A stretch of 16,406 bases of DNA from Rhizobiales bacterium UBA3584 (lineage in GTDB: Bacteria > Pseudomonadota > Alphaproteobacteria > Rhizobiales > Devosiaceae), in NCBI GenBank assembly GCA_002375765.1, contig DFMV01000030.1:1-16406 (forward strand). Reading direction: 5' to 3'. The position numbers and the translations under genes were made by a program. The first letter of the stretch is position 1. Each line of letters begins with the position of its first letter. Under the pieces are notes generated by a model. The model did not search any database and was not told the origin of the DNA. It saw only the letters and a list, made by a program, of their open reading frames with translations. This document shows, piece after piece, positions 1-7,993 of this stretch.

Positions 1-19
1 AAGACTTTGTCAACAGGAC

Positions 20-107
20 CTAGAGCGTCTCCAGAACAAGTGAAACCACTTATCCAGTTCGGAAGCGTGATAAATCAAAGACTGAGAGTCATCGTTTTGA
101 GTCCATC
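20..107. repeat. Candidate extragenic palindromic repeat of the alphaproteobacterial 'CTAGAGCG' type
   Basis: The stretch opens with CTAGAGCGTCTCCAG and contains a small central hairpin, AAGTG (38-42) and CACTT (47-51) around a 4-nt loop. The flanks GCGTCTCC and GGAAGCGTG are imperfectly complementary. From memory, this arrangement (CTAGAGCG, central hairpin, GGAAGCG, then AATCAAAGACT and TCGTTTTGA) resembles short intergenic palindromes scattered through Hyphomicrobiales genomes. It encodes no protein. Boundaries are approximate, and repetition cannot be shown from one copy; a possible partial second copy starts at 16384. Confidence 0.5.
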
Positions 108-343
108 AACACGGGAACGACTCCAAGGCGCCGCTAGCCGATAAGACGTTATCAGCTACTCCAACACGGCGACTGGCGAACCGGTGGTACCTGACGAGGT
201 CCCGGCCTTACCAAATCTCCCTTCATTTCGTGCGCGAGTTTCGTTCGGATTCCAAGCGCCTCTTTTTCGCGGGCCGGACGACTTTGAAGGACATAATTGC
301 CAACTATACTTTTATATTGGAAGTTGGTCGCGACATACCTCGT
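108..343. other. Gene-free region with two inverted repeats
   Basis: No open frame here has a convincing start, ribosome binding site or recognisable protein. It lies downstream of the dehydrogenase gene that ends at 344. Two dyads are visible. One is an imperfect 22-bp palindrome at 136-157 with 9-nt arms AGCCGATAA and TTATCAGCT (one mismatch, 4-nt centre). The other is CCAACT (300-305) with AGTTGG (322-327) around an AT-rich 16-nt centre. Neither is followed by a T-run in either direction, so neither is called a terminator. The first could be an operator for a gene outside the window. Confidence 0.5.
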
Positions 344-1312
344 TCATGCGCCACGGGCCGCATCTCTTGCCTGCAGGGCGACTTCCAGGGCCTCTATGGC
401 CGCTTGCGCTGTCGAAACGGGCTGCACAGACCGCCCAATTGCCAGATCAACAAAATGCTGCGCTTTCTCTACATGACCACGGCTGGCCGACTCTTTCGTT
501 ATTGTGCCAGTTTCATCCACCGTTTCGAGCCGATGATACAGAACCGTGCCGGTGGGCGTGCTGAAGCGGAGCGCGCCCTTGGTGCCGATGATTTCCATGG
601 CGATGTTGGGGTAGGATGGCGGCGCTGTCCAGGTTGCCGCCAAACTTGCAATGACCCCATCATAGTCGGCGATCATCGCCGCATTGTCGTCGGACTGACC
701 TGGCAGGCCGGAGGAACCAAGGAGCCCCGAGACAGAAGACGGCTTGCCGAATAGCCAGTTGAAGAAGTTGGTGCCATGCGTGAGCGTATCAACGAATACG
801 CCCCCGCTTCTGGCCTCATCGTAAAACCAGTCCGGAAAGCCGCCGCGGGCGCACGACATCTGGTAGTGGGCCCGGACCGGCCGACCGATTGAGCCAGCCT
901 CGACAGGGCGCTTGATTTCCACGGTCAGTGGCGAATGCCGGTGCATATACGGCACTACGAGGGTTTTACCGGAGCGCTCGGCCGCCTGGGTGACACGGGC
1001 GCAGGCTTCGAGCGTCAGCGCCAGAGGCTTCTGGCAACTGACGTGCTTACCCGCCTCGAGCGCTAGAACTGCGATCTGCTCATGGGTGTCCACGGGCGTG
1101 CAGATATCGAAGGCATCGATTTGCGGATCGGAAAGCAACTCCCGATAGTCCGCCAGTGCCACAGCGCCATGTTGGGCGGCAAGTGACTGCGCCCGGGAAA
1201 GGGTTGGAGCGACAATGGTCGTCAACCTGGCGCCCTCAACCGAGGCGTAAGCATCTGCATGCGCCCGGGCGATGTTACCGGCGCCGATAAGAGCGACTTT
1301 GAGTTCGGTCAT
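344..1312 (-). CDS. Gfo/Idh/MocA family NAD(P)-dependent oxidoreductase
   Basis: This 322-residue protein is of normal length for Gfo/Idh/MocA sugar dehydrogenases, which oxidise or reduce a hydroxyl on sugars, inositols or sugar acids with a nicotinamide cofactor. The N-terminal Rossmann fold carries GAGNIA (residues 10-15). The usual EKP cofactor/catalytic motif appears as CQKPLA (93-98, Lys95). The C-terminal domain has GGVFVDTLTHGTNFFNWLFG (170-189), with the Asp175/His179 pair expected near the substrate. No signal peptide is seen. It is the last of three same-strand genes, 33 nt after the isomerase gene. No strong ribosome site precedes the ATG, so translation may depend on upstream ribosomes. 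The Q in place of E before KP is a mild departure. The substrate cannot be assigned; the neighbours suggest a sugar or sugar acid. Confidence 0.88.
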   Translation of the reverse strand: MTELKVALIGAGNIARAHADAYASVEGARLTTIVAPTLSRAQSLAAQHGAVALADYRELLSDPQIDAFDICTPVDTHEQIAVLALEAGKHVSCQKPLALTLEACARVTQAAERSGKTLVVPYMHRHSPLTVEIKRPVEAGSIGRPVRAHYQMSCARGGFPDWFYDEARSGGVFVDTLTHGTNFFNWLFGKPSSVSGLLGSSGLPGQSDDNAAMIADYDGVIASLAATWTAPPSYPNIAMEIIGTKGALRFSTPTGTVLYHRLETVDETGTITKESASRGHVEKAQHFVDLAIGRSVQPVSTAQAAIEALEVALQARDAARGA

Positions 1313-1345
1313 TTTGGCTGCTGTGGTCTGGAAATTCCCTCGCAG

Positions 1346-2167
1346 TCAAACCGCCGACATAGACCGTTCAACAAGCACCCGTAGAACCTCATCCGGATCG
1401 CGCTTCCACCACGCTTCCGAGGAAAAGATTTCGACTTCGACATAGCCGTCGAACCCCTCGCGCTCCACCCAGGAGCGAAGTTTCGGGACGTCGATGACAC
1501 CGTCGCCCATCATGCCGCGGTCGAGCAGCAGGTCGCGGGTAGGAACGAGCCAGTCGCAGACGTGAAAGGCCAGAAGACGCTGACGCCCGGCGCGCCGAAT
1601 TTGGTTTTCAAGATCCGGATCCCACCATACGTGATAAACGTCCATGGCGACGCCGATGCCGTCCCCGATCTCTTCGCACAGGTCCAGCGCCTGGCCCATC
1701 GTGTTCACGCATGCGCGATCGCCCGCATACATTGGGTGCAGAGGTTCGATGGCAATCGGCACGCCGACGCTGCGCGCATACTCGGTGGTCAGGGCCAGCC
1801 CGTCGCGCACGATCGTTCGAGCCGATAACAGATCCTTGCTGCCCGGCACCAGGCCACCGACCACCATGACGAGGCACGCCGCCCCAATCGTCGCGGCTTC
1901 ATCAACGGCGCGCTTGTTGTCGTCGATCACGGCCTGGCTCAACACGCCTTGCGAAGTATACCAGCCACCGCGGCACAGGCCGCTCACTCCAAGTCCATGT
2001 CCGTCGATCAAGCGACGCGCCTCGTCGGCGCCGCACTCTTGCAGCTTGTCGCGCCAGGGTGAGATCGCGCCGATGCCGTGCCGGGCGCAACCCTCGATCG
2101 CCTCACGCAGCGACCATTGCTTGCTGACCGTGGCAGTGTTCAGCGACATTTTTTTTGCTTCAGGCAT
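1346..2167 (-). CDS. Sugar phosphate isomerase/epimerase family protein (AP endonuclease 2-like TIM barrel)
   Basis: This 273-residue protein belongs to the xylose isomerase-like TIM-barrel family, whose members isomerise, epimerise, dehydrate or cleave sugars with a divalent metal. The expected four metal-ligand positions are visible: Glu141 in EPLHP, Asp176 in MDVYHVWWD, His202 in FHVCDW and Glu246 in YVEVEIF. It is cytoplasmic with no signal peptide. Its ATG overlaps the stop of the DUF993 gene by one base (TGATG), so the two are very probably translationally coupled. A second possible start is Met7 (ATG at 2149), but the coupled start was preferred. Genes of this type next to Gfo/Idh dehydrogenases often work on oxidised (keto) sugars or glycosides; that role here is inference. 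Confidence 0.87.
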   Translation of the reverse strand: MPEAKKMSLNTATVSKQWSLREAIEGCARHGIGAISPWRDKLQECGADEARRLIDGHGLGVSGLCRGGWYTSQGVLSQAVIDDNKRAVDEAATIGAACLVMVVGGLVPGSKDLLSARTIVRDGLALTTEYARSVGVPIAIEPLHPMYAGDRACVNTMGQALDLCEEIGDGIGVAMDVYHVWWDPDLENQIRRAGRQRLLAFHVCDWLVPTRDLLLDRGMMGDGVIDVPKLRSWVEREGFDGYVEVEIFSSEAWWKRDPDEVLRVLVERSMSAV

Positions 2168-3330
2168 CAGATTTCAACCCCTCGGGCGGCAAACACCGGA
2201 CGCGCCCGCGCAACCGCGAAGTCGGGATCCCGCAACGCACCGGCTGCGGCCGCGAGCCGGATCATCTCGGCGAGATGCAGGGTCGAACGGGCGCTCTCCT
2301 GGCCACCAATCATGGTGAAATGGTCCTGAAAACCGTTGAGGTAAGCCAGGAACACGATCCCGGTTTTGTAAAATTGGGTTGGCGCCTTGAAGATATGGCG
2401 GGACAGGGGAACGGTCGGCTCGAATATCGATCGGTAATCGGCATCTCGATGCTCGCCCAGCGCTGTAAGGGCACCCGCGGCGGCGGGGGCGATGGCATCA
2501 AAGATCCCCAGAAGCGCGTCTGAGTGCCCCTGACTATCGCCTTCGATGAGTTCGGGGTAATTGAAGTCGTCGCCGGTGTACATGCGAACGCCCGCAGGCA
2601 GCCTGCGTCGCATCTGGATCTCCTTTTCAGCGGAGAGCAGCGAAATCTTGATACCATCGATCTGTCCGGCATTGCGCTCAATCACCTCCACTGCCGTGTT
2701 CATGGCCGACCAGTGATCGGAGTGGCCCCAGTATCCGGCCAGCGCAGGGTCGAACATTTCACCGAGCCAGTGCAGGATCGCCGGTTGCCTCAACTGACTC
2801 AAAACTCGCTCGTAAACCCTGTGATAATCGTCGGGCCCGGCAGCGATGGCCACGAGCGCGCGGCTCGCCATCAGAATTACCTGCCCGCCAGCTTTCTCGA
2901 CAGCGGCACATTGCATCTCGTAGCCGGCAATCACATCGTCGAGCGTCAGGTCGGGAGCGGGAGTCATGTGATCTGTGCCGGCACCGCATGCGATTTTCCG
3001 GCTGGTGTCGGAGCCGCGCGCCGCAATAGATCGCTCGATCAGCTCCAGCGAGCGTTCCCAGCTCAACCCCATCCCGCGCTGGGCCGTGTCCATGGCTTCC
3101 GCGACACCAAGGCCGAGCGACCAAAGATGCTCTCGAAAAGCCAGGGTGCGGTCCCAGTCAATGCTCGGGGTCAGCCAGGGATCGTTGTCCACCAATGGGT
3201 CGGCGACGACATGTGCGGCGGCAAATACAACGCGGTTGAACACTGCGGGATTTACATCGAACTGGCGCGGCGGGGCCAGCGTCAGGCTGCGCAGTGTGCC
3301 ATCACTGGCCGGCAGGCGTAGTTCAGTCAT
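2167..3330 (-). CDS. DUF993 / dihydrodipicolinate synthase-like TIM-barrel protein
   Basis: This 387-residue protein matches the DUF993 family, remotely related to the dihydrodipicolinate synthase/N-acetylneuraminate lyase aldolases. Its reaction is not established. Recognisable segments are ILMASRALVAIA (about 152-163), ILHWLGEMFDPALAGYWG (185-202), DGIKISLLSAEKE (225-237), YTGDDFNYPELIEGD (251-265) and YKTGIVFLAYLNGFQDHF (321-338). Lys228 lies where a Schiff-base lysine would be plausible, but this is inferred. The ATG at 3330 was chosen because GGAG lies 8 nt upstream; a TTG at 3336 is only 3 nt from that site. It follows the stop of a truncated dehydrogenase gene by 2 nt and overlaps the isomerase gene, as in an intact operon. 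Length and ends look complete although the gene before it is broken. Confidence 0.85.
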   Translation of the reverse strand: MTELRLPASDGTLRSLTLAPPRQFDVNPAVFNRVVFAAAHVVADPLVDNDPWLTPSIDWDRTLAFREHLWSLGLGVAEAMDTAQRGMGLSWERSLELIERSIAARGSDTSRKIACGAGTDHMTPAPDLTLDDVIAGYEMQCAAVEKAGGQVILMASRALVAIAAGPDDYHRVYERVLSQLRQPAILHWLGEMFDPALAGYWGHSDHWSAMNTAVEVIERNAGQIDGIKISLLSAEKEIQMRRRLPAGVRMYTGDDFNYPELIEGDSQGHSDALLGIFDAIAPAAAGALTALGEHRDADYRSIFEPTVPLSRHIFKAPTQFYKTGIVFLAYLNGFQDHFTMIGGQESARSTLHLAEMIRLAAAAGALRDPDFAVARARPVFAARGVEI

Positions 3331-3332
3331 GC

Positions 3333-3478
3333 TCAAAGCTCCAGCTGAGGCACGTCAACCCACCGGCGCTCGCGCCAGCTTTGCATGCCGCATTCAACCA
3401 ATTGCACGCCCTTGGCGCCCTCAAGCAGCGACTGGCAGCGGTCGGATCGGTGACGGCTTGGTCATTATGGACCGCGCT
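3333..3478 (-). pseudogene. C-terminal remnant of a second Gfo/Idh-type oxidoreductase
   Basis: Reading the minus strand into the stop codon at 3335-3333 gives a clear protein tail, RCQSLLEGAKGVQLVE followed by CGMQSWRERRWVDVPQLEL and TGA. This looks like the C-terminus of the Gfo/Idh dehydrogenases that often precede DUF993 genes. Upstream, the residues HNDQAVTDPT appear in a different frame, with the shift near 3440, and then the similarity and the open frame disappear (a stop occurs just beyond). Only about 45 codons of an expected 350-400 remain. The stop lies 2 nt before the DUF993 ATG, the spacing of an intact operon. I infer that the front of this operon was deleted or replaced and that the fragment is not functional. 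Confidence 0.68.
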
Positions 3479-3809
3479 AGATATGAGCGATCAATAGACC
3501 ATCCCTGCCGGGACGTTGCTGAGATCATTTCGCGCAGCGGGAAGCAGCTGCGCCGGTTAGCAGATTGCGTCACGAACGCAGGAATATCTCGCCTACGAAA
3601 CTCTCCTGCGGCATCATCTGCATCGACCGCGTGGACGGCCTTGTACCCGGCACACGAAACAACGACCATCGGCGACGAAAGGAAGACTGCCTTGCACATA
3701 CCGTCTTGACGGTCGGCCGATTAGACGACCCGCTTCGCGGGAGGACGCGTGGGCAGTAAGAGGCTGGGGTCCGAACATAGTGTTCCTTTGGAGCGGTCGC
3801 CGCTCAGCT
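3479..3809. other. Gene-free junction between the sugar genes and the hyu/dpp operon
   Basis: About 330 bp lie between the truncated dehydrogenase and the end of the amidohydrolase gene. Short frames exist on both strands but none has a ribosome site or a recognisable protein. Two perfect small hairpins are visible: CCCGC-TTC-GCGGG at 3729-3741 and GAGCGG-TCG-CCGCTC at 3791-3805, the latter 4 nt after the amidohydrolase stop. Neither is followed by a T-run in either direction, so they are at best weak or Rho-dependent 3' ends. I recognise no transposase or insertion-sequence end. The region probably marks an old recombination point. Confidence 0.55.
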
Positions 3810-4976
3810 TTAGGTTCGACCGGATGCGGCAGCCTCCCCCAGCCGAACCAGATAGCTGACGCCCATCGGGATGATGTCATCGTTGAAATCATAGGTATCG
3901 GTGTGAAGCCCGCTGGTCTGGCCGTTGCCAATGAAAATGTAAGCTCCTGGCCGCCGTTCGAGCATGAAAGCAAAGTCTTCGCCACCCATCATCGGCACAA
4001 GATCGGGATTGACCTTGTCGGGACCGACAATGTCCTGGGCGATCTTGCAGGCAAACCGCGTATGCTCGGGGTCGTTGACGGTCACCGGATAGCCGCGGCG
4101 AAAATCGAGCTTTGCCGAAGCGCCAAAGGCGCTGGCGATGTGTGTAACCACGGCATTCATTCGGGCCTCGACCGTGTCACGCGTCTCGGGGGCAAGCGTG
4201 CGAACCGTTCCCGACAGCCGCGCCGAACTGGGGATGACGTTGTAGGCACTTCCCGATTCCATGCGGGTTGTCGAAATGACCGCCGAAGCGAGCGGATCGA
4301 CATTGCGCGCGACAATCGATTGAAGGGCCGTGATCAGGTGGCCGGCCACGAGCACAGGATCGATGGCCTCATGCGGCCAGGCGGCATGCCCGCCCTTGGC
4401 GGTAATTTCTATATCGAACTCATCGGCAGAGGCCATGATCGCGCCCGTGCAGGTTGCAAAACTGCCTTCCGGCAAGCCGGGCAGATTGTGCATGCCATAA
4501 ACCGCTTCGATGCCGAACCGCTCGAACAGTCCATCATCGGCCATGGCCAATCCACCCGCCCCGCCCTCTTCGGCGGGCTGAAAGATCACCATGATCGTGC
4601 CATCGAAGTTTCGGGTCTGCGCAAGGTGCCTGGCGGCACCCAACAGCATGGCACTGTGCCCATCATGTCCGCACGCGTGCATAAGCCCCGGTGTTGTACT
4701 GGCATGGGGTAGGCCTGTCGCCTCATTGATCGGCAGCGCGTCCATATCGGCTCTGAGCCCAATAGACCTGCCCCCGGCCCGACCACGAATAACCCCGACA
4801 ACTCCGGTCCTGCCGATACCGGTCACGACCTCGTCTACGCCAAAGCTTTCAAGCAGCGCAGCGATCTTTGCCGCCGTTCGATCCACGTCGTAGAGCAATT
4901 CGGGGTGGGCATGAAAATCGCGCCGCCAGGCGACGATCTCATCGAGCTTTTCGTTGATGGAATTAATAATCGGCAT
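3810..4976 (-). CDS. M20 family (M20D-type) metallo-amidohydrolase/peptidase
   Basis: This 388-residue protein is of typical length for M20D amidohydrolases, such as hippurate hydrolase, IAA-amino-acid hydrolase and N-acyl-amino-acid deacylase. These hydrolyse an amide to release an amino acid. Visible motifs are FHAHPEL (21-27), GLRADMDALP (73-82), HACGHDGH (100-107, metal ligands Cys102 and His104), QPAEEGG (133-139, catalytic Glu136 and ligand Glu137), MHN (His163), the dimerisation-domain segment KGGHAAWPH (194-202) and SGLHTDTYDFND near the end (His at about 358). There is no signal peptide, so it is cytoplasmic. The ATG at 4976 is preceded by GAAGG and lies 10 nt after the ATPase stop. 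It is the last gene of the hyu/dpp operon and probably acts on the imported or ring-opened substrate. It lacks the look of the N-carbamoyl amino acid hydrolase branch of M20. Confidence 0.9.
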   Translation of the reverse strand: MPIINSINEKLDEIVAWRRDFHAHPELLYDVDRTAAKIAALLESFGVDEVVTGIGRTGVVGVIRGRAGGRSIGLRADMDALPINEATGLPHASTTPGLMHACGHDGHSAMLLGAARHLAQTRNFDGTIMVIFQPAEEGGAGGLAMADDGLFERFGIEAVYGMHNLPGLPEGSFATCTGAIMASADEFDIEITAKGGHAAWPHEAIDPVLVAGHLITALQSIVARNVDPLASAVISTTRMESGSAYNVIPSSARLSGTVRTLAPETRDTVEARMNAVVTHIASAFGASAKLDFRRGYPVTVNDPEHTRFACKIAQDIVGPDKVNPDLVPMMGGEDFAFMLERRPGAYIFIGNGQTSGLHTDTYDFNDDIIPMGVSYLVRLGEAAASGRT

Positions 4977-4986
4977 GGGTGAACCT

Positions 4987-5967
4987 TCAGAGAATATCGT
5001 CGCGGATACAGGCCTTGAGGTGGCCGGGCGCGACCTCACGCAGTTCTGGGCGAATTTGAGCGCATTCGGGAAGAGCGTAGCGACACCGCGTTCTCAACAC
5101 GCACCCCGACGGCGGATCGATGGGGCTGGGGATGTCCCCCTCGAGAACGATACGGTGGCCTTGTCTGTCCGGATCGGGAGCAGGCGCCGCCGACAGCAGC
5201 GCTTCAGTATAAGGGTGCTTGGGAGAAGCGTAGAGCCGGTCGCGCGGCGCGATCTCCATAACACGCCCCAGATACATGACGATCACCCGATCGCAAAAAT
5301 GTTCAACCACTGCAAGATCGTGAGCGATGAACAAGATCGTCAGCCCGAGCTGATCCTTGAGATCCTGCAAGAGGTTGAGAACCTGGGCCTGAACGGACAC
5401 GTCGAGCGCAGAAACCGGCTCGTCGGCGACAATGAACCCCGGGGAAACTGCAAGTGCGCGCGCAATGCCAATGCGCTGGCGCTGGCCACCTGAAAATTCA
5501 TGCGGAAACCTTTGGGCGGCATCGGCGGGAAGACCGACAAGATCGAGAAGTCGCACAACTTCGGCCTGACGCTCATTGCGCGTACCAATGCCGTGGATTT
5601 CCATGCCTTCGGCAATCAGTTCGCCTACCTTCCGGCGGGGATTAAGGCTCGCAAAAGGGTCCTGAAACACCATCTGAATCTTGCGTCGAAAGGCCATCAT
5701 TTCGCGTTCAGGCAAGCTGGCTATGTCAGTGCCTTCATAGACGATTTCGCCTTCGGTTGGGTCGGTCAACCGCATTATGGTGCGCCCGATCGTGGTCTTG
5801 CCCGAGCCCGACTCCCCAACGAGACCGACGACTTCGCCGCGGGCGATGTCAAAACTCACATCGTCGACCGCGTGCACCTGGCGCTTTTCGCCCGAAAAGG
5901 GCTGGCCCTTGATCGGGAAACGCTTTGACAGTCGGTTGACGGACAAAAGGGGTTTTGACGCACTCAT
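4987..5967 (-). CDS. Peptide-type ABC transporter ATP-binding protein (DppF/OppF-like)
   Basis: This 326-residue ATPase powers the import complex on the cytoplasmic face of the membrane. The nucleotide-binding domain shows Walker A GESGSGKT (51-58), Q-loop [10 protein letters not shown] (101-110), signature FSGGQRQR (158-165), Walker B FIVADEP (178-184) and switch His216 in FIAHDL. The C-terminal oligopeptide-transporter extension has HPYTEALL (251-258) and a cysteine set (289, 295, 302, 320) typical of this subfamily. The form [10 protein letters not shown] points to the F-type partner. The start at 5967 was chosen because its ATG overlaps the stop of the upstream ATPase gene (ATGA) and GGAGGTGA lies a few nt upstream. 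It pairs with the DppD-like protein as a heterodimer. The substrate is set by the binding protein and permeases, not by this subunit. Confidence 0.93.
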   Translation of the reverse strand: MSASKPLLSVNRLSKRFPIKGQPFSGEKRQVHAVDDVSFDIARGEVVGLVGESGSGKTTIGRTIMRLTDPTEGEIVYEGTDIASLPEREMMAFRRKIQMVFQDPFASLNPRRKVGELIAEGMEIHGIGTRNERQAEVVRLLDLVGLPADAAQRFPHEFSGGQRQRIGIARALAVSPGFIVADEPVSALDVSVQAQVLNLLQDLKDQLGLTILFIAHDLAVVEHFCDRVIVMYLGRVMEIAPRDRLYASPKHPYTEALLSAAPAPDPDRQGHRIVLEGDIPSPIDPPSGCVLRTRCRYALPECAQIRPELREVAPGHLKACIRDDIL

Positions 5968-6977
5968 TGACTCACCTCCTGCCAACGGATGCAGCGTGCG
6001 CCATGATCGGCATCTACATCAAACAAGGGTGGCGGCGCCTTGCGGCAGGCGTCGATGGCCAGCGGGCAGCGTGGCGCGAAGCGGCAGCCGTTCGGCAGGT
6101 CCAGAGGGTTGGGAGGCGTGCCGCCAATGGTTTCGAGCTTGCTTGACGCGGACCTGACGGCCGGGTTGGGAATGGATTTGAGCAGACCCACGGTATAGGG
6201 GTGGCGGGGGGCGGAAAAGATCGCCCGAACCGGCCCTTCCTCGACCACCTGGCCCGCATACATCACTGCCACACGATCGGCGATTTCCGCAACGACTCCG
6301 AGATTGTGGGTGATGAACAGCACCGACATGCCGATCTCTTTCTGGAGGCGGCGGATGAGATCGAGAATCTGGGCCTGAATGGTCACATCGAGCGCGGTTG
6401 TCGGCTCGTCGGCGATCAACAGGGAAGGCCGGCACGACAGCGCAATGGCGATCATCACTCTTTGACGCATGCCTCCCGAGAGCTGATGGGGGAAATCGTC
6501 AACCCGGTTTTCCGGCGCGGGAATCCCCACCAGCCGGAGCATTTCGATGGCCTTTTCGCGCGCCTCCTTTTTCGATACTTTCTGGTGAAGCCGGATGGCT
6601 TCGATGATCTGCGCCCCGATCGACCAGACGGGGTCGAGACTGGTCATAGGCTCTTGAAAGATCATCGCTATGTCGTTTCCGCGGACGGCGCGCATTTCCG
6701 CTTCATTGAGCGCTCGTATATCGATGCCCGGCTTGCCAGGCTTGTTGAACCGGATGGACCCTTCATCGATGCTGCCACCGCCACGCCCGACGAGGCGCAT
6801 TATCGAAAGCGAGGTCACCGATTTGCCAGAACCGGACTCGCCGACGACACCCAGAGTCTTGCCGGCGGGGATGGAAAACGATACATCGTCGACACTGCGC
6901 ACGACCCCCCTTGGGGTGGAAAACGAGGTCTTGAGACCTGTCACTTCGAGCAGCGGAATTGCAGCGGGATTGGTCAT
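5964..6977 (-). CDS. Peptide-type ABC transporter ATP-binding protein (DppD/OppD-like)
   Basis: This 337-residue protein is the D-type ATPase of a dipeptide/oligopeptide importer. Its ATPase motifs are Walker A GESGSGKS (46-53), Q-loop [10 protein letters not shown] (107-116), signature LSGGMRQR (166-173), Walker B LLIADEP (186-192) and switch His224 in FITHNL. The C-terminal region has [11 protein letters not shown] (256-266), [19 protein letters not shown] (286-304) and further cysteines at 311 and 329, the four-cysteine pattern of the family. The ATG at 6977 is preceded by AGGAG and lies 4 nt after the permease stop; longer in-frame starts would run into the permease gene. The following ATPase gene overlaps it by ATGA, so the two subunits should be made in equal amounts. 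Confidence 0.93.
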   Translation of the reverse strand: MTNPAAIPLLEVTGLKTSFSTPRGVVRSVDDVSFSIPAGKTLGVVGESGSGKSVTSLSIMRLVGRGGGSIDEGSIRFNKPGKPGIDIRALNEAEMRAVRGNDIAMIFQEPMTSLDPVWSIGAQIIEAIRLHQKVSKKEAREKAIEMLRLVGIPAPENRVDDFPHQLSGGMRQRVMIAIALSCRPSLLIADEPTTALDVTIQAQILDLIRRLQKEIGMSVLFITHNLGVVAEIADRVAVMYAGQVVEEGPVRAIFSAPRHPYTVGLLKSIPNPAVRSASSKLETIGGTPPNPLDLPNGCRFAPRCPLAIDACRKAPPPLFDVDADHGARCIRWQEVSQ

Positions 6978-6981
6978 GGCC

Positions 6982-7983
6982 TCAACTCCTGCGCACGCGC
7001 GGATCGACATAGCCATAGAGAATGTCGACCAGTAGATTGACGCCGATATAGATTATGGCGCTGAGCATGATAAATGCCTGCACTACCGCATAGTCCTGGC
7101 GCAGGATTCCATCGATCACCAGAGTGCCGATACCCGGCCAGACGAAAATGCGCTCGACAAGCACACTGCCCCCCAAGAGCTGGGCAAGGATAAGCCCGCC
7201 CGCCGTCAGCGTGGGCAAGAAGGCATTGGGCAGGATGTGTCGGAAATGGGTTGAGATGGGCGCCACGCCTTTGGCGTGCAAGACGGTGACGAATGGTTCG
7301 CTGACGACATCGAGCAGATTGGCCCGCAACAGCCGCACCAGATACCCCAGTGGCCCGAGGGCCAGTGCCAGGGCCGGAAGGGCCAGATGGTGAAACGCCG
7401 TGGCAAATCCGGCCAGATTGCCCTCCAGAAGGTAGTCGAACGTATAGAACCCGGTGCGGATGTCGGCGGGCGCCGGTCCACGCCCCACAGGACCGGGAAA
7501 CCAGCCAAGCTGCTCGAAAAAGACCATCAGGAACAGCAGTGCCAACCAGAATGGGGGAATCCCCACGCTGATGAAGGAAAAGAGCCGCAACAGCCGGTCG
7601 AGCCATCTCGACTGAAGGAAACTGACCAGAACCGTAAGAAGAACCGCCCCGACAAAAGCGAACACGAATGCATAAAGCGCCAACTCGGCGCTTGCGGGCA
7701 ACCGCTCAAGGATCTGGGAAAGAACCGGCTGGCCGGCACTGTAAGAAAATCCCCAGTCGCCGGAGAAGAATGAAACGACATAGTCGAAATACTGAACAAA
7801 GAGTGGCTTATCGAGGCCCAGTCGGGCGGTGATGCTGGCGATCACTTCGTCATTGGCGAATGGGCCGGCGATCAGACGGGCCGGATTGGTCGGCACAGCA
7901 CGCAAAACCACAAAGGCCAGCACCGAGGCTCCGAAAACCGTAATGAAAGCTGAACCGATCCGTCCAAGCAGAAAATTTATCAT
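6982..7983 (-). CDS. Peptide-type ABC transporter permease (DppB-like)
   Basis: This 333-residue membrane protein has about six hydrophobic segments: roughly 9-29, 100-122, 134-156, 198-216, 255-277 and 301-322. The first periplasmic loop is long and carries [14 protein letters not shown] (56-69) and [13 protein letters not shown] (75-87), the hallmark of B-type permeases of the Dpp/Opp/nickel family. The cytoplasmic EAA loop that contacts the ATPases is [14 protein letters not shown] (229-242) followed by HILPN (249-253). The ATG at 7983 has GGAG a few nt upstream and lies 10 nt after the stop of the C-type permease gene. The order here is C then B, the reverse of the common B-C arrangement. 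Confidence 0.92.
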   Translation of the reverse strand: MINFLLGRIGSAFITVFGASVLAFVVLRAVPTNPARLIAGPFANDEVIASITARLGLDKPLFVQYFDYVVSFFSGDWGFSYSAGQPVLSQILERLPASAELALYAFVFAFVGAVLLTVLVSFLQSRWLDRLLRLFSFISVGIPPFWLALLFLMVFFEQLGWFPGPVGRGPAPADIRTGFYTFDYLLEGNLAGFATAFHHLALPALALALGPLGYLVRLLRANLLDVVSEPFVTVLHAKGVAPISTHFRHILPNAFLPTLTAGGLILAQLLGGSVLVERIFVWPGIGTLVIDGILRQDYAVVQAFIMLSAIIYIGVNLLVDILYGYVDPRVRRS

Positions 7984-7993
7984 CTGACCGCTC

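Noticed and set aside
3331..3336. TTG start for the DUF993 gene
   Set aside because: Only 3 nt from GGAG; the ATG at 3330 has proper spacing.
3729..3805. Two small hairpins as intrinsic terminators of the hyu/dpp operon
   Set aside because: Neither stem is followed by a T-run on either strand.
3780..4712. 310-codon plus-strand frame opposite the amidohydrolase
   Set aside because: Shadow of the M20D gene; no recognisable protein features.
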